DNA of 12,610 nucleotides from Pseudomonadaceae bacterium UBA5811 (GTDB lineage Bacteria > Pseudomonadota > Gammaproteobacteria > Pseudomonadales > Pseudomonadaceae): the NCBI GenBank assembly GCA_002417905.1, contig DIDB01000121.1, positions 1 to 12,610 on the forward strand, read 5' to 3'. Under the pieces are notes generated by a model. It did no database searches and had not been told where the DNA came from. It saw nothing but the letters and a program-made list of their open reading frames with translations. Positions within the stretch are counted from its first letter, which is position 1; the number at the start of each line of letters is the position of its first letter. The position numbers were made by a program, and so were the translations under genes. Positions 1 through 8,279 of this stretch are shown here, one piece after another.

Positions 1-2
1 CC

Positions 3-410
3 ATCATGGCCGCCCGGCAGGAGGTGGGACTGGACCCGGAAACCCGGCATCGCTATCCCCATGAGTTCTCTGGCGGCCGGCGCCAGCGGATCGCCATGGC
101 CCGGGCCCTGGTGCTCAAACCAGCCCTGATCCTGCTGGATGAACCCACCTCGGCGCTTGACCGCACCGTACAGTGCCAGGTGGTTGATTTGCTGCGCGAC
201 CTGCAGGCCAGACATAATCTGACCTACCTGTTCATCAGCCATGACCTGGCCGTGGTAAAGGCGCTCAGCCACCAGCTGGTGGTCATCAGGCAGGGACAGG
301 TGGTGGAACAGGGTACCGCCGGGGCCATTTTCAGCGCTCCACAACACCCCTACACCCGGCAGCTGCTGGACTCGGCCTTGATGGCCCCCGCTGCGGCCGA
401 ACAACCATAA
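3..410 (+). CDS. Peptide ABC transporter ATP-binding protein, C-terminal part (YejF-like)
   Basis: This is the 3' end of an ATPase gene that starts before the window; about 135 residues remain. It supplies ATP-driven power at the inner membrane to a peptide importer of the Opp/Dpp/YejABEF type. The visible parts of the nucleotide-binding domain come in the expected order: a signature segment [15 protein letters not shown], Walker [12 protein letters not shown] with its D-loop, and the H-switch [10 protein letters not shown]. The tail QHPYTRQLL is typical of oligopeptide-transport ATPases. Walker A lies upstream, outside the window. The signature reads SGGR where SGGQ is usual, from codon CGG at 78-80. 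The stop is 14 bp before fabI, so the two are probably co-transcribed. The assignment to YejF rather than another peptide-importer ATPase rests on remembered resemblance and on the neighbourhood. Confidence 0.88.
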   Translation: MMAARQEVGLDPETRHRYPHEFSGGRRQRIAMARALVLKPALILLDEPTSALDRTVQCQVVDLLRDLQARHNLTYLFISHDLAVVKALSHQLVVIRQGQVVEQGTAGAIFSAPQHPYTRQLLDSALMAPAAAEQP

Positions 411-424
411 CGAGGGACAAGCAC

Positions 425-1219
425 ATGGGTTTTCTTAGTGGCAAACGGGCATTGATCGTCGGCGTGGCCAGCAAACTGTCGATTGCGTCCGGAATCGCCG
501 CCGCCATGCACCGCGAAGGCGCGGAGCTGGCCTTTACCTACCAGAATGACAAGCTCCGGGGACGCGTTGAAGAGTTTGCCAGCAGCTGGGGCTCCAGCCC
601 GGAGCTGTGCTTCCCCTGCGATGTCGCCAGCGACGAAGACATTGCCCGCGTATTTGAGGCGCTGGGCCAGAAATGGGACGGGCTGGATATCATTGTCCAC
701 TCGGTCGGCTTTGCACCCGGTGACCAGCTGAATGGCGACTTTACCGAGGTGACCACCCGCGAAGGCTTCAGGATTGCCCATGATATCAGCAGCTACAGTT
801 TTGTGGCGCTGGCCAGGGCCGGCCGGCCGATGATGCAGGGCCGTAACGGCAGCCTGCTGACACTCTCCTACCTGGGTGCCGAACGCACCATGCCCAACTA
901 CAACGTCATGGGCATGGCCAAGGCCAGCCTAGAGGCCGGAGTCCGTTATCTGGCTGCCAGCCTTGGCCCGGAAGGTACCCGGGTCAATGCCGTATCCGCC
1001 GGCCCAATCCGTACCCTAGCCGCATCGGGCATTGCCAGCTTCCGTAAAATGCTGGCCGCCAACGAGCGCCAGACTCCGCTGCGGCGCAATGTCACTATTG
1101 AAGAAGTCGGCAATGCCGGTGCATTCCTCTGCTCGGATCTGGCCTCCGGCATCAGCGGCGAAATTCTTTATGTGGATGGTGGTTTTAACACCACGGCCAT
1201 GGGCAGCCTGGACGACTGA
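425..1219 (+). CDS. fabI: Enoyl-[acyl-carrier-protein] reductase (NADH), FabI
   Basis: FabI catalyses the last reduction of each fatty-acid elongation cycle, converting trans-2-enoyl-ACP to acyl-ACP with NADH in the cytosol. The 264-residue product is full length. It starts [20 protein letters not shown], the short-chain dehydrogenase-type nucleotide-binding segment of FabI. The catalytic residues are visible as Tyr149, Tyr159 and Lys166 in the [21 protein letters not shown] region, matching E. coli Tyr146/Tyr156/Lys163. The substrate-loop motif [13 protein letters not shown] (191-203) is intact. The glycine equivalent to E. coli Gly93, a known site of triclosan-resistance mutations, is present as Gly95, so a sensitive-type enzyme is inferred. 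The start is supported by GAGGG at 412-416, eight bases upstream. It follows the ABC ATPase closely and faces ppiD across a shared terminator. Confidence 0.98.
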   Translation: MGFLSGKRALIVGVASKLSIASGIAAAMHREGAELAFTYQNDKLRGRVEEFASSWGSSPELCFPCDVASDEDIARVFEALGQKWDGLDIIVHSVGFAPGDQLNGDFTEVTTREGFRIAHDISSYSFVALARAGRPMMQGRNGSLLTLSYLGAERTMPNYNVMGMAKASLEAGVRYLAASLGPEGTRVNAVSAGPIRTLAASGIASFRKMLAANERQTPLRRNVTIEEVGNAGAFLCSDLASGISGEILYVDGGFNTTAMGSLDD

Positions 1220-1229
1220 AAAGCGCCAT

Positions 1230-1258
1230 AAAAAAACCGCACGCGCTGGTGCGGTTTT
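1230..1258. terminator. Bidirectional intrinsic terminator between fabI and ppiD
   Basis: A perfect 10-bp stem, AAAACCGCAC (1233-1242) with GTGCGGTTTT (1249-1258), closes a six-base loop. On the minus strand the hairpin runs into seven T residues, so it is a strong terminator for ppiD. On the plus strand it ends in only four T, giving a weaker stop for fabI. It fits neatly between the two convergent stop codons. Confidence 0.9.
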
Positions 1259-1275
1259 CAGGTAGCAGGCAGAAA

Positions 1276-3144
1276 TCAGCGCTCAATGTCAGCTGCAGCG
1301 CGAACCCGTTCCATAAAGGCCGAAAAAGCCTGCTGCCCCTCCCGGGAGGCCAGCAGACGACGGTATTCCAGTTTCTGGGCATCCGTCAGGGCTTCAGCCG
1401 GCTCAGCCACACCCTCCAGTCGCACTACAGCAATGCTGCCATCACCCAGTGCCACACTGGCATAGTTGACCGGGCCGGCTTTCTGGACGGCAGGCATGCG
1501 GAATACCTGGCCCAGAACCAGCGGATCAATACCCTCCTGATGCCGGCCGGCGGCTTCAACAGTCTGCCACTCCAAGGATGCACCGCCCTCCTCTGCAGCC
1601 GGTTTCTGCAGGCTGGCCAGCGCTGCCTCCGCCGCCTGACGGGCCTGCCCAGTAGCTTTTTCCTGACGGAGTTGCCTGGCAATCTGCTCCTGGACCTGCT
1701 CCAACGGCAGGGTTTCCGGCTCACGATGCTCTTTAAGGTGCAGCACCACTGCTGTTTCTGGATCCAGCTCAATCACCCCGCTGTTGGTACCATCAACCAA
1801 TACCGGATCACTGAAAGCCGCCTGGATCACCCCGGGGTTAGCTGCAATCCCCTGCTCCGCACCGGTTCTGGCAAAGGGTACCGACGTCTGGATTTTCAGT
1901 CCAAATTCACTGGCAGGCTGGACCAGATCCGCAGCCTCATAGGCCGCCGCATCCAGCTGCTTGACCGCACTGACGAACAGTTGCTCAACCTCGGTGGCCT
2001 TGAACTGCCGCTCCAGCTCCGGTCGCAGGCTGTCAAAGGACGGAATTTCAGGGGCCTTGACGGCCTCAAGCCGGATCAGGTGCCAGCCGAAGGCTGTGCG
2101 TACCGGGGCGGATACCTGTCCTTCCTGCAGGGCAAACAGGGCTTTTTCAAACGCAGGGTCATAAACCCCGGGGCCAGCAAATCCAAGATCCCCGCCCTCA
2201 CTCGCAGAACCTTTGTCCTGGGAATCTTTTCTGGCCAGAGTGGCAAAGTCAGCCCCCTGATCAAGCTCGCTCCGGATCTCCCCGATTTTTTTCCGGGCCT
2301 GCCCATCACTGGTCTGATCATCCACCCGAATCAGGATATGGGCGGCCCGCCGCTGCTCGCCAAGTGCGGCAACCTGCTGCTCATAGAGGGCTTTCAGCTG
2401 CTGCTCGTCCACGCTGACCTGATTGAAAAACCGGTCCTTTTTCAGCTCGATATAGCTGACCACCACCTGCTCCGGTGAGCGGAACTGCGCTTTGTGTTCC
2501 GAGTAATACTGCTGGACTGCGTCAGCCGGCAACGTGATGGCCTCCGGATCAGCCCGGAACAGGTGCATGCTGAAATCCCGGGTCTGCCGGTCAAGCCGGG
2601 CAAATGCCTGAACTTGCGGGTCAGTGGCAAAAGCTGATCCCATGATGCCAGCCCGCAGCTGACCGATCAGCATTTCCTGCTCAAGCAGTTGCCGGAACTC
2701 CAGACGGCCATAGCCCATATTGCGGATCACCTGATCAAAGCGGTCCGCTGAAAACTTGCCATCCACTTGGAATTCGGGGGTCTGCAAAATAACCTGGTCC
2801 AGCGCCCGACCGGAATAGGCAAAGCCAGCAGCCCTGGCGCTTTGCAGCAACAGGATCCGCTCGATCAGGCTGTTCAGGGCCGGGGCACGCAGAAAAGCGT
2901 CCTGAAGCAGCGAGCTGTCAAACCCGCCACCCAGCTGCTGGGCAAACTGGGCCCGCTGCATACTGATGGCCCGGGTCAGCTGGGCCTGGTCTATGACCTC
3001 TCCATTTACTTCAGCAACCTTCTGCCGGCTGCGGTCGCCATTAAAAATGGCATCAATGCCGGTAAAGGTCATCAGCACAATAATCAGCCCGACAATCGTC
3101 TTGGCTATCCAGCCCTGGGAATTATCCCGGATGTGTTGCAGCAT
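1276..3144 (-). CDS. ppiD: Membrane-anchored periplasmic chaperone / peptidyl-prolyl isomerase-like PpiD
   Basis: PpiD is an inner-membrane protein facing the periplasm that helps newly exported proteins fold as they leave the Sec translocon. The 622-residue length is normal for the family. A short N-terminal cytoplasmic segment (MLQHIRDNSQGWIAK) precedes one membrane helix at about residues 14-34. A SurA/PpiD-type N-terminal chaperone region follows. A parvulin (PPIC) domain at about 266-360 contains AAHILIRV, EGGDLGFAGPGVYDPAFEKALF and FGWHLIRLE. The long C-terminal region continues the chaperone fold. The PpiD parvulin domain of E. coli has little or no isomerase activity, so catalysis here should not be assumed. 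The start is backed by GGAGG at 3149-3153. It is the last gene of the minus-strand block, 135 bp after hupB, with the hupB terminator between them. I see no convincing promoter of its own. Confidence 0.96.
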   Translation of the reverse strand: MLQHIRDNSQGWIAKTIVGLIIVLMTFTGIDAIFNGDRSRQKVAEVNGEVIDQAQLTRAISMQRAQFAQQLGGGFDSSLLQDAFLRAPALNSLIERILLLQSARAAGFAYSGRALDQVILQTPEFQVDGKFSADRFDQVIRNMGYGRLEFRQLLEQEMLIGQLRAGIMGSAFATDPQVQAFARLDRQTRDFSMHLFRADPEAITLPADAVQQYYSEHKAQFRSPEQVVVSYIELKKDRFFNQVSVDEQQLKALYEQQVAALGEQRRAAHILIRVDDQTSDGQARKKIGEIRSELDQGADFATLARKDSQDKGSASEGGDLGFAGPGVYDPAFEKALFALQEGQVSAPVRTAFGWHLIRLEAVKAPEIPSFDSLRPELERQFKATEVEQLFVSAVKQLDAAAYEAADLVQPASEFGLKIQTSVPFARTGAEQGIAANPGVIQAAFSDPVLVDGTNSGVIELDPETAVVLHLKEHREPETLPLEQVQEQIARQLRQEKATGQARQAAEAALASLQKPAAEEGGASLEWQTVEAAGRHQEGIDPLVLGQVFRMPAVQKAGPVNYASVALGDGSIAVVRLEGVAEPAEALTDAQKLEYRRLLASREGQQAFSAFMERVRAAADIER

Positions 3145-3180
3145 GGGTCCTCCAGTAATCCGTGCAGCGCGGACTCCAAT

Positions 3181-3210
3181 AAAAAAGGCGCACCATGCAC
3201 GATGCGCCTT
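3181..3210 (-). terminator. Intrinsic terminator downstream of hupB
   Basis: On the minus strand an 8-bp stem, AAGGCGCA (3203-3210) with TGCGCCTT (3185-3192), closes a 10-base loop. It is followed by a run of six T (3186-3181, partly in the stem). It lies about 70 bases after the hupB stop, giving a short hupB 3' untranslated region. It should limit read-through into ppiD. Confidence 0.85.
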
Positions 3211-3279
3211 CCTCGAATACTAGCGTTCAGCCCTGACTGTCTGCTGGCCGGAGCACAACAGGCTGAAAACCGGCGGTCT

Positions 3280-3552
3280 TCAGTTCACGGCGTCCTTCAG
3301 GGCCTTGCCAGCCTTGAAGCCCGGAATCCTGGCCGCTTCAATGTTGATGGGATTGCCTGTCTGCGGGTTTCTGCCGGTACGGGCAGCGCGCTCTTTGACG
3401 GCGAAAGTACCGAAACCAACCAGAACCACAGAATCTCCCGACTTCAGTGCCTCAGTAACGGATTCAATCATGGCGTCCAGCGCACGGCCAGCAGTAGCTT
3501 TTGGGATATCGGCAGATGCGGCGATGGCATCGATCAGTTCCGATTTGTTCAC
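3280..3552 (-). CDS. hupB: DNA-binding protein HU, beta-type subunit
   Basis: HU is a small basic dimeric protein that bends and compacts DNA in the nucleoid. The 90-residue product has the usual length. It carries the family signature [21 protein letters not shown] at about 46-66. The DNA-intercalating arm tip is Arg61-Asn62-Pro63, and the C-terminus [15 protein letters not shown] is typical. The start codon is GTG (3550-3552). AAGGGG at 3561-3566 lies eight bases upstream, and the encoded [11 protein letters not shown] is the standard HU N-terminus. It lies directly downstream of lon, as in many gammaproteobacteria. No terminator is visible between lon and hupB, so lon read-through may contribute. 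The 123-bp gap also has room for its own promoters, but I could not pick one reliably. Confidence 0.97.
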   Translation of the reverse strand: MNKSELIDAIAASADIPKATAGRALDAMIESVTEALKSGDSVVLVGFGTFAVKERAARTGRNPQTGNPINIEAARIPGFKAGKALKDAVN

Positions 3553-3675
3553 TCTAGAATCCCCTTGTTCCTGTTGAGTCGTATGGTTTTAGGATGTAAG
3601 CAGAGCAGTAGCGATTTAACAGACGGCACGCCAGCCCACTCCAGGGAGTGCCTGAACCATGCCCGCAGTTCCTGT

Positions 3676-6072
3676 CTAGTGGGTACTGATCCGGTCTTTG
3701 GAATCAGGCTCCCGGTTCTCATCCTTTGCAACTGCCTCAGGAGCCGCATCAGATAAGGGTTCCGGCGCATATTGCAGCGCAATTTGCAGGACCTCGTCAA
3801 TCCACTTGACAGGCTTAATCTCCAGATCCTGCCGGATGCTCTCCGGAATTTCCCGGAGGTCCCGGGCATTCTCTTCCGGAATGATCACAGTCCTGATTCC
3901 GCCCCGATGGGCAGCCAGCAGTTTTTCCTTGAGGCCACCAATCGCCAGCACCTGCCCCCGCAAGGTAATCTCTCCGGTCATGGCCACATCTGCCCGGACC
4001 GGGATCCGGGTCAGGGCCGAAACCAGCGCCGTGCACATGCCAATCCCGGCACTCGGGCCATCCTTGGGCGTAGCCCCTTCCGGAACATGGATATGGATAT
4101 CCTGTTTTTCATGGAAGTCAGGGGCAATACCCAGCGCACTGGCCCGGCTGCGGACCACAGTCAGCGCGGCAGTAATGGACTCACCCATCACATCCCCCAG
4201 AGATCCGGTCTTGGTCAGCCGCCCCTTGCCCGGAACCACTGCAGCCTCGATGGTCAGCAGCTCACCACCCACCTGGGTCCAGGCCAGTCCCGTGACCTGT
4301 CCGACCTGATCCTGCTGGCCAGCCAGACCATAGCGGAATTTGCGAACTCCAAGATAATGCTCAAGAGCAGCCACATCCACCGTCACACTAAACGTGCGGA
4401 CGGTCATGTTTTCCTTGACTACCTTGCGGCAGACCTTGGCAATCTGCCGCTCCAGGCTGCGCACGCCAGCCTCACGGGTGTAGTAGCGCACCATATCGCA
4501 AAACGCCGAATCGTCAAACTGCAGCTCACCCGTTTTCAGGCCGTTGGCCTTGAGCTGTTTGGGTGCCAGATAACGTCTGGCAATATTGATCTTTTCATCC
4601 TCCGTATATCCCGGCAGCCGGATGATCTCCATCCGGTCCAGCAAAGCTGGAGGAATGTTCATCGAGTTGGAGGTACACAGGAACATGACGTCAGAGAGGT
4701 CATAATCAACTTCCAGATAATGGTCGTTAAAATTATGGTTCTGCTCCGGATCCAGCACTTCCAGCAGGGCTGACGCCGGATCACCACGCATATCACTGCT
4801 CATCTTGTCGATTTCATCCAGCAGGAACAGCGGATTACGCACACCAACCTTGGCCATGCGCTGGATCAGGCGACCGGGCATGGAGCCAATATAGGTCCGC
4901 CGGTGACCACGGATCTCTGCTTCATCCCGCACACCACCCAGTGCCATGCGGGTAAACTTGCGATTAGTGGCCCGGGCAATCGACTCGGCCAATGAAGTCT
5001 TGCCTACACCGGGCGGTCCAACCAGGCACAGCACTGGCCCTTTCAGCTTCTTGACCCGTTTCTGTACGGCCAGATACTCCAGAATCCGTTCCTTGACTTC
5101 TTCAAGTCCATAATGCTCGGTGTCCAGCAGGGCTTCTGCCCTGGCCAGATCCAGCCGCACCTTGCTGGCCGCTTTCCAGGGCACATTAACCAGCCAGTCG
5201 ATATAGGAGCGGACGACTGTGGCCTCTGCCGACATAGGCGACATCTGGCGCAGCTTGGCCAGCTCGGTCATCGCTTTAGTGTGGGCCTCCGGGCTCATGC
5301 CTGCCTGGTCGATGCGCTTTTTCAGCTCATCAGCTTCGTTATGCCCTTCGTCAATATCACCGAGCTCTTTCTGGATGGCCTTCATCTGCTCGTTCAGATA
5401 GTACTCGCGCTGGCTGCGCTCCATCTGCTTCTTGACCCGGCCCCGGATACGCTTTTCGACTTGCAGCAGGTCTATTTCCCCATCCAGCAGGGCCAGAACC
5501 TGTTCAACCCTCGCTTCCAGACCAGCAGCTTCCAGAATCTGCTGCTTCTGCTCGATCTTCAGGGTCAGATGGGCCGCCATGCTATCCACCAGCTGACCCG
5601 GATCCTCAATCCCGGCCAGAGACGCCAGTACCTCGGCAGGAACCTTTTTGCCCAGCTGAACATACTGCTCAAACTGGCTCATCAGGGTACGGACAAAGAC
5701 CTCAGCCTCCCGCCCGTCAACCTGACCTTCCTCTATCAGCATGACACCAGCCCGGAAGTGACCATCCACTTCATCCAGATGCTCCAGCGCTGCCCGCTGC
5801 TCCCCCTCCACCAGAACCTTGACAGTACCGTCTGGCAGCTTCAGCAGCTGGAGAACCGTAGCAACCGTGCCCACCCGGTACAGCCCCTGCTCATCCGGGT
5901 CATCATCAGCCGGGTTGCGCTGGGTCACCAGCAGGATCTGCTTGTCCCCGGCCATGGCCGACTCAAGCGCCTCAATGGATTTTTCCCGACCAACAAACAG
6001 CGGAATTACCATATGCGGATAAACCACAACGTCACGCAACGGTAAAAGAGGCAATGTGATGTCAGTTTTCAT
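3676..6072 (-). CDS. lon: ATP-dependent serine protease La (Lon)
   Basis: Lon is a cytosolic hexameric AAA+ protease that degrades misfolded proteins and specific short-lived regulators. The 798-residue product is full length. Residues about 8-200 form the substrate-binding LON N-domain, followed by a helical linker. The ATPase has Walker [10 protein letters not shown] (352-360) and Walker B LFLLDEID (415-422). The protease domain has the nucleophile Ser674 in DGPSAGIG and the partner Lys717 in IGGLKEK, 43 residues apart as in E. coli (Ser679/Lys722). Past the conserved domain there is a charged tail of about 30 residues ending DRISTH, likely disordered. The ATG start gives the standard N-terminus; the ribosome site is modest (GAGAAG region). 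The stop is TAG. A sigma32-like promoter lies upstream, consistent with heat-shock control. Confidence 0.98.
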   Translation of the reverse strand: MKTDITLPLLPLRDVVVYPHMVIPLFVGREKSIEALESAMAGDKQILLVTQRNPADDDPDEQGLYRVGTVATVLQLLKLPDGTVKVLVEGEQRAALEHLDEVDGHFRAGVMLIEEGQVDGREAEVFVRTLMSQFEQYVQLGKKVPAEVLASLAGIEDPGQLVDSMAAHLTLKIEQKQQILEAAGLEARVEQVLALLDGEIDLLQVEKRIRGRVKKQMERSQREYYLNEQMKAIQKELGDIDEGHNEADELKKRIDQAGMSPEAHTKAMTELAKLRQMSPMSAEATVVRSYIDWLVNVPWKAASKVRLDLARAEALLDTEHYGLEEVKERILEYLAVQKRVKKLKGPVLCLVGPPGVGKTSLAESIARATNRKFTRMALGGVRDEAEIRGHRRTYIGSMPGRLIQRMAKVGVRNPLFLLDEIDKMSSDMRGDPASALLEVLDPEQNHNFNDHYLEVDYDLSDVMFLCTSNSMNIPPALLDRMEIIRLPGYTEDEKINIARRYLAPKQLKANGLKTGELQFDDSAFCDMVRYYTREAGVRSLERQIAKVCRKVVKENMTVRTFSVTVDVAALEHYLGVRKFRYGLAGQQDQVGQVTGLAWTQVGGELLTIEAAVVPGKGRLTKTGSLGDVMGESITAALTVVRSRASALGIAPDFHEKQDIHIHVPEGATPKDGPSAGIGMCTALVSALTRIPVRADVAMTGEITLRGQVLAIGGLKEKLLAAHRGGIRTVIIPEENARDLREIPESIRQDLEIKPVKWIDEVLQIALQYAPEPLSDAAPEAVAKDENREPDSKDRISTH

Positions 6073-6125
6073 GATTCTTCTCTAGCGGCCCGAGCGGCCA
6101 TGACAGAAAGCGGGAACTGGATCAA

Positions 6126-6154
6126 AGATGGAGACGGGTCCTCCAAAAAACAAG
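6126..6154 (-). promoter_or_regulatory. Candidate sigma32 (heat-shock) promoter of lon
   Basis: On the minus strand CTTGTTT (6148-6154) resembles the sigma32 -35 element CTTGAAA. After a 14-base spacer, CTCCATCT (6126-6133) matches the -10 element CCCCATNT in all but the first base. Spacing is in the accepted range. It sits between the clpX terminator and the lon start (about 54 bases upstream). That lon is a classic sigma32 gene is established knowledge; assigning these bases is inference from pattern. Confidence 0.5.
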
Positions 6155-6166
6155 CACAGGCCCAAC

Positions 6167-6188
6167 AAAAAGGGGCCTTCCGGCCCCC
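6167..6188 (-). terminator. Intrinsic terminator downstream of clpX
   Basis: On the minus strand GGGGCC (6182-6187), loop GGAA, and GGCCCC (6172-6177) form a GC-only 6-bp stem. It is followed immediately by TTTTT (6171-6167). It begins seven bases after the clpX stop codon and so separates clpX from lon. Confidence 0.9.
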
Positions 6189-6194
6189 TGACAG

Positions 6195-7478
6195 TCACGC
6201 ATCCGGCGCGGCAGCCCGGGCTGGTGGATCGTCATTTTCATAAATCAGCAGAGGCTGGGTTGTTCCCTCAATCACACTTTCATCAATCACCACCTTGCTG
6301 ACATCAGCCCGCGATGGAATGTCATACATGGTATCCAGCAGCACAGCCTCCAGAATGGAGCGCAATCCCCGCGCACCTGTTTTACGCTCCAGCGCCTTAT
6401 GGGCAATGGCTTTCAGGGCATCCGGCCTGAACTCCAGTTCAACCCCCTCCATTTCAAACAGCCGGGCATACTGTTTGGTCAGAGCATTTTTCGGCTCGGC
6501 CAGGATCTGGATCAGGGCCGGCTCGTCCAGCTCATCCAGCGTGGCAATAACCGGCAACCGGCCCACAAACTCCGGAATCAGGCCAAACTTGACCAGATCA
6601 TCCGGCTCCACGGACTGTAGCGATTCGCCAACGCTTTTGCCGGACTCCTTGCTGCGTACTTCGGCACTGAAACCAATGCCACCCCGCACCGAACGGTTCT
6701 GGATAACTTTTTCCAGCCCGGCAAACGCTCCACCACAGATAAACAGGATGTTGCGGGTATCCACCTGCAAAAACTCCTGCTGGGGATGCTTGCGCCCGCC
6801 CTGGGGAGGCACGGAAGCCACAGTCCCCTCAATCAGCTTCAGCAGGGCCTGCTGGACCCCCTCTCCGGAAACATCCCGGGTAATTGACGGATTATCAGAC
6901 TTGCGGGAAATCTTGTCGATTTCGTCAATATAGACAATGCCCATCTGGGCTTTTTCGACATCATAGTCACACTTCTGCAACAGCTTCTGGATGATATTCT
7001 CGACATCCTCCCCCACATAGCCTGCTTCGGTCAGCGTCGTCGCATCCGCTATGGTGAAGGGGACGTTCAGTAACCGGGCCAGAGTTTCAGCCAGCAAGGT
7101 CTTGCCCGAACCGGTAGGACCAATCAGCAGGATATTGCTTTTCCCCAGCTCAACTTCTTCTTTCCGCTCACGCTGGTTCAGCCGCTTGTAGTGGTTATAG
7201 ACCGCCACAGCCAGAATTTTTTTAGCACGCTCCTGACCAATCACATACTGATCAAGAATACCGCTGATCTCCCGGGGAGCCGGCAGCTTATGGGTACTGT
7301 CCTCGGCCTGGGCTTCCTGCACTTCCTCCCGGATAATATCGTTGCACAGGTCAACACATTCATCACAGATAAACACCGAGGGCCCGGCAATCAGCTTGCG
7401 CACTTCATGCTGGCTTTTGCCGCAGAACGAGCAGTAGAGCAGCTTGCCGGAGTCCTCGCCACTACGAGTATCAGTCAT
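6195..7478 (-). CDS. clpX: ATP-dependent Clp protease ATP-binding subunit ClpX
   Basis: ClpX is the AAA+ hexamer that recognises, unfolds and threads substrates, including ssrA-tagged proteins, into the ClpP chamber in the cytosol. The 427-residue product is full length. The N-terminal zinc-binding domain has Cys16, Cys19, Cys38 and Cys41 in LLYCSFCG and [10 protein letters not shown]. Walker A is GPTGSGKT (120-127), the pore loop is GYVG (153-156), and Walker B is IVYIDEID (181-188). The second pore loop region includes GGRKHPQQ. The ClpP-docking loop IGF is present in GGIGFSAEV. The start gives the standard N-terminus ([16 protein letters not shown]), but there is little Shine-Dalgarno signal in the bases before it. 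It lies 80 bp after clpP with an unusual pair of hairpins between, and ends at its own terminator. Confidence 0.98.
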   Translation of the reverse strand: MTDTRSGEDSGKLLYCSFCGKSQHEVRKLIAGPSVFICDECVDLCNDIIREEVQEAQAEDSTHKLPAPREISGILDQYVIGQERAKKILAVAVYNHYKRLNQRERKEEVELGKSNILLIGPTGSGKTLLAETLARLLNVPFTIADATTLTEAGYVGEDVENIIQKLLQKCDYDVEKAQMGIVYIDEIDKISRKSDNPSITRDVSGEGVQQALLKLIEGTVASVPPQGGRKHPQQEFLQVDTRNILFICGGAFAGLEKVIQNRSVRGGIGFSAEVRSKESGKSVGESLQSVEPDDLVKFGLIPEFVGRLPVIATLDELDEPALIQILAEPKNALTKQYARLFEMEGVELEFRPDALKAIAHKALERKTGARGLRSILEAVLLDTMYDIPSRADVSKVVIDESVIEGTTQPLLIYENDDPPARAAAPDA

Positions 7479-7496
7479 TCGATCGATCCAGTCAGA

Positions 7497-7545
7497 AGGC
7501 TTGAAAACAAGATGGCGGCATTTGCAGGCTTTTTCAAGCCTGCAA
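7497..7545 (-). promoter_or_regulatory. Two competing RNA hairpins between clpP and clpX
   Basis: Hairpin A is a perfect 10-bp stem, TTGCAGGCTT (7536-7545) with AAGCCTGCAA (7522-7531), capped by a GAAA tetraloop. Hairpin B is a perfect 11-bp stem, AGGCTTGAAAA (7531-7541) with TTTTCAAGCCT (7497-7507), with a 23-base loop. Both use 7531 and 7536-7541, so they cannot form together. Neither is followed by a T-run, so neither is an ordinary terminator. Hairpin B ends 18 bases before the clpX start codon. The pairings are read directly from sequence; a role in setting clpX expression relative to clpP is inference. Confidence 0.6.
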
Positions 7546-7558
7546 TACAGGAACAGCC

Positions 7559-8197
7559 TTACTCAGCCAGCTGGCGATGGGTCAGCACCTGGTCTATCAG
7601 ACCATATTTGACCGCATCCTCCCCGTTCATGAAGTTATCACGGTCCGTATCCCGAGCAATAACCTCTATGGGCTGCCCCGTATGGCTGGCCAGCACCCGG
7701 TTAAGCTTGTCGCGGATGGTCAGGATCTCCCGGGCATGAATCTCGATATCAGACGCCTGGCCCTGGAACCCACCCAGCGGCTGGTGAATCATCATCCGCG
7801 AATGGGGCAGGCAATAACGCTTGCCTGCGGCGCCCCCTGCCAGCAGCAGGGCACCCATGCTGCAGGCCTGGCCAATGCAGATGGTTGAAACATCCGGCTT
7901 GATAAACTGCATGGTGTCATAGATCGACATGCCGGCTGTTACCGAGCCACCGGGCGAGTTGATATACAGATGAATATCCTTTTCAGGATTTTCGGCCTCA
8001 AGGAACAGCAGCTGGGCCACAATCAGGTTGGCCATATAGTCTTCGACCTGGCCAACCATAAAGATCACCCGCTCCTTGAGGAGGCGGGAATAAATATCAA
8101 ACGCGCGCTCACCACGGGCCGACTGCTCGACCACCATAGGAACCAGACCACCTGCGGCCTGAATGTCAGATACCGGAGAAAATGTATTGAAAGACAT
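7559..8197 (-). CDS. clpP: ATP-dependent Clp protease proteolytic subunit ClpP
   Basis: ClpP forms the barrel-shaped serine protease of two heptameric rings that degrades proteins delivered by ClpX or ClpA. The 212-residue product is full length. The catalytic triad is Ser113 in GQACSMGA, His138 in MMIHQP and Asp187 in DTDRDNFM, matching E. coli Ser111/His136/Asp185. The first residues before about 15 are probably a short propeptide removed by self-processing, as in E. coli. The start is supported by GGGAG at 8207-8211, nine bases upstream. It precedes clpX in the usual order. The tig terminator ends only 26 bases upstream of its start, so its promoter is not obvious. Confidence 0.98.
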   Translation of the reverse strand: MSFNTFSPVSDIQAAGGLVPMVVEQSARGERAFDIYSRLLKERVIFMVGQVEDYMANLIVAQLLFLEAENPEKDIHLYINSPGGSVTAGMSIYDTMQFIKPDVSTICIGQACSMGALLLAGGAAGKRYCLPHSRMMIHQPLGGFQGQASDIEIHAREILTIRDKLNRVLASHTGQPIEVIARDTDRDNFMNGEDAVKYGLIDQVLTHRQLAE

Positions 8198-8223
8198 CTA
8201 GCCTTGCTCCCTTGTCATGCCCC

Positions 8224-8256
8224 AAAAACATAAGCCAGCACGAGGCTGGCTTATGT
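8224..8256 (-). terminator. Strong intrinsic terminator downstream of tig
   Basis: On the minus strand a perfect 12-bp stem, ACATAAGCCAGC pattern (8245-8256 with 8228-8239), closes a five-base loop. It runs into TTTTT (8228-8224, the first T paired), then GGGG. It begins 23 bases after the tig stop and fills much of the 82-bp gap before clpP. Confidence 0.92.
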
Positions 8257-8279
8257 CAGTATCCGGATCCTGAAGAAGC

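Noticed and set aside
1249..2478. 409-codon open frame on the plus strand opposite ppiD, and similar long frames opposite lon and other genes
   Set aside because: They are antisense to well-recognised genes, have no family resemblance and reflect the base composition of the real frame.
3637..3650. Inverted repeat CACTCC/GGAGTG between lon and hupB as a lon terminator
   Set aside because: The stem is about 5 bp and no T-run follows on the minus strand.
3553..3675. sigma70 promoters of hupB in the lon-hupB gap
   Set aside because: Several AT-rich hexamers exist, but none has a matching -35 at proper spacing, so no site is called.
6069..6101. Ten-codon frame ([10 protein letters not shown]) upstream of lon whose TGA overlaps the lon ATG
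   Set aside because: No ribosome-binding site precedes it, it lies in the lon leader, and such short frames are common by chance.
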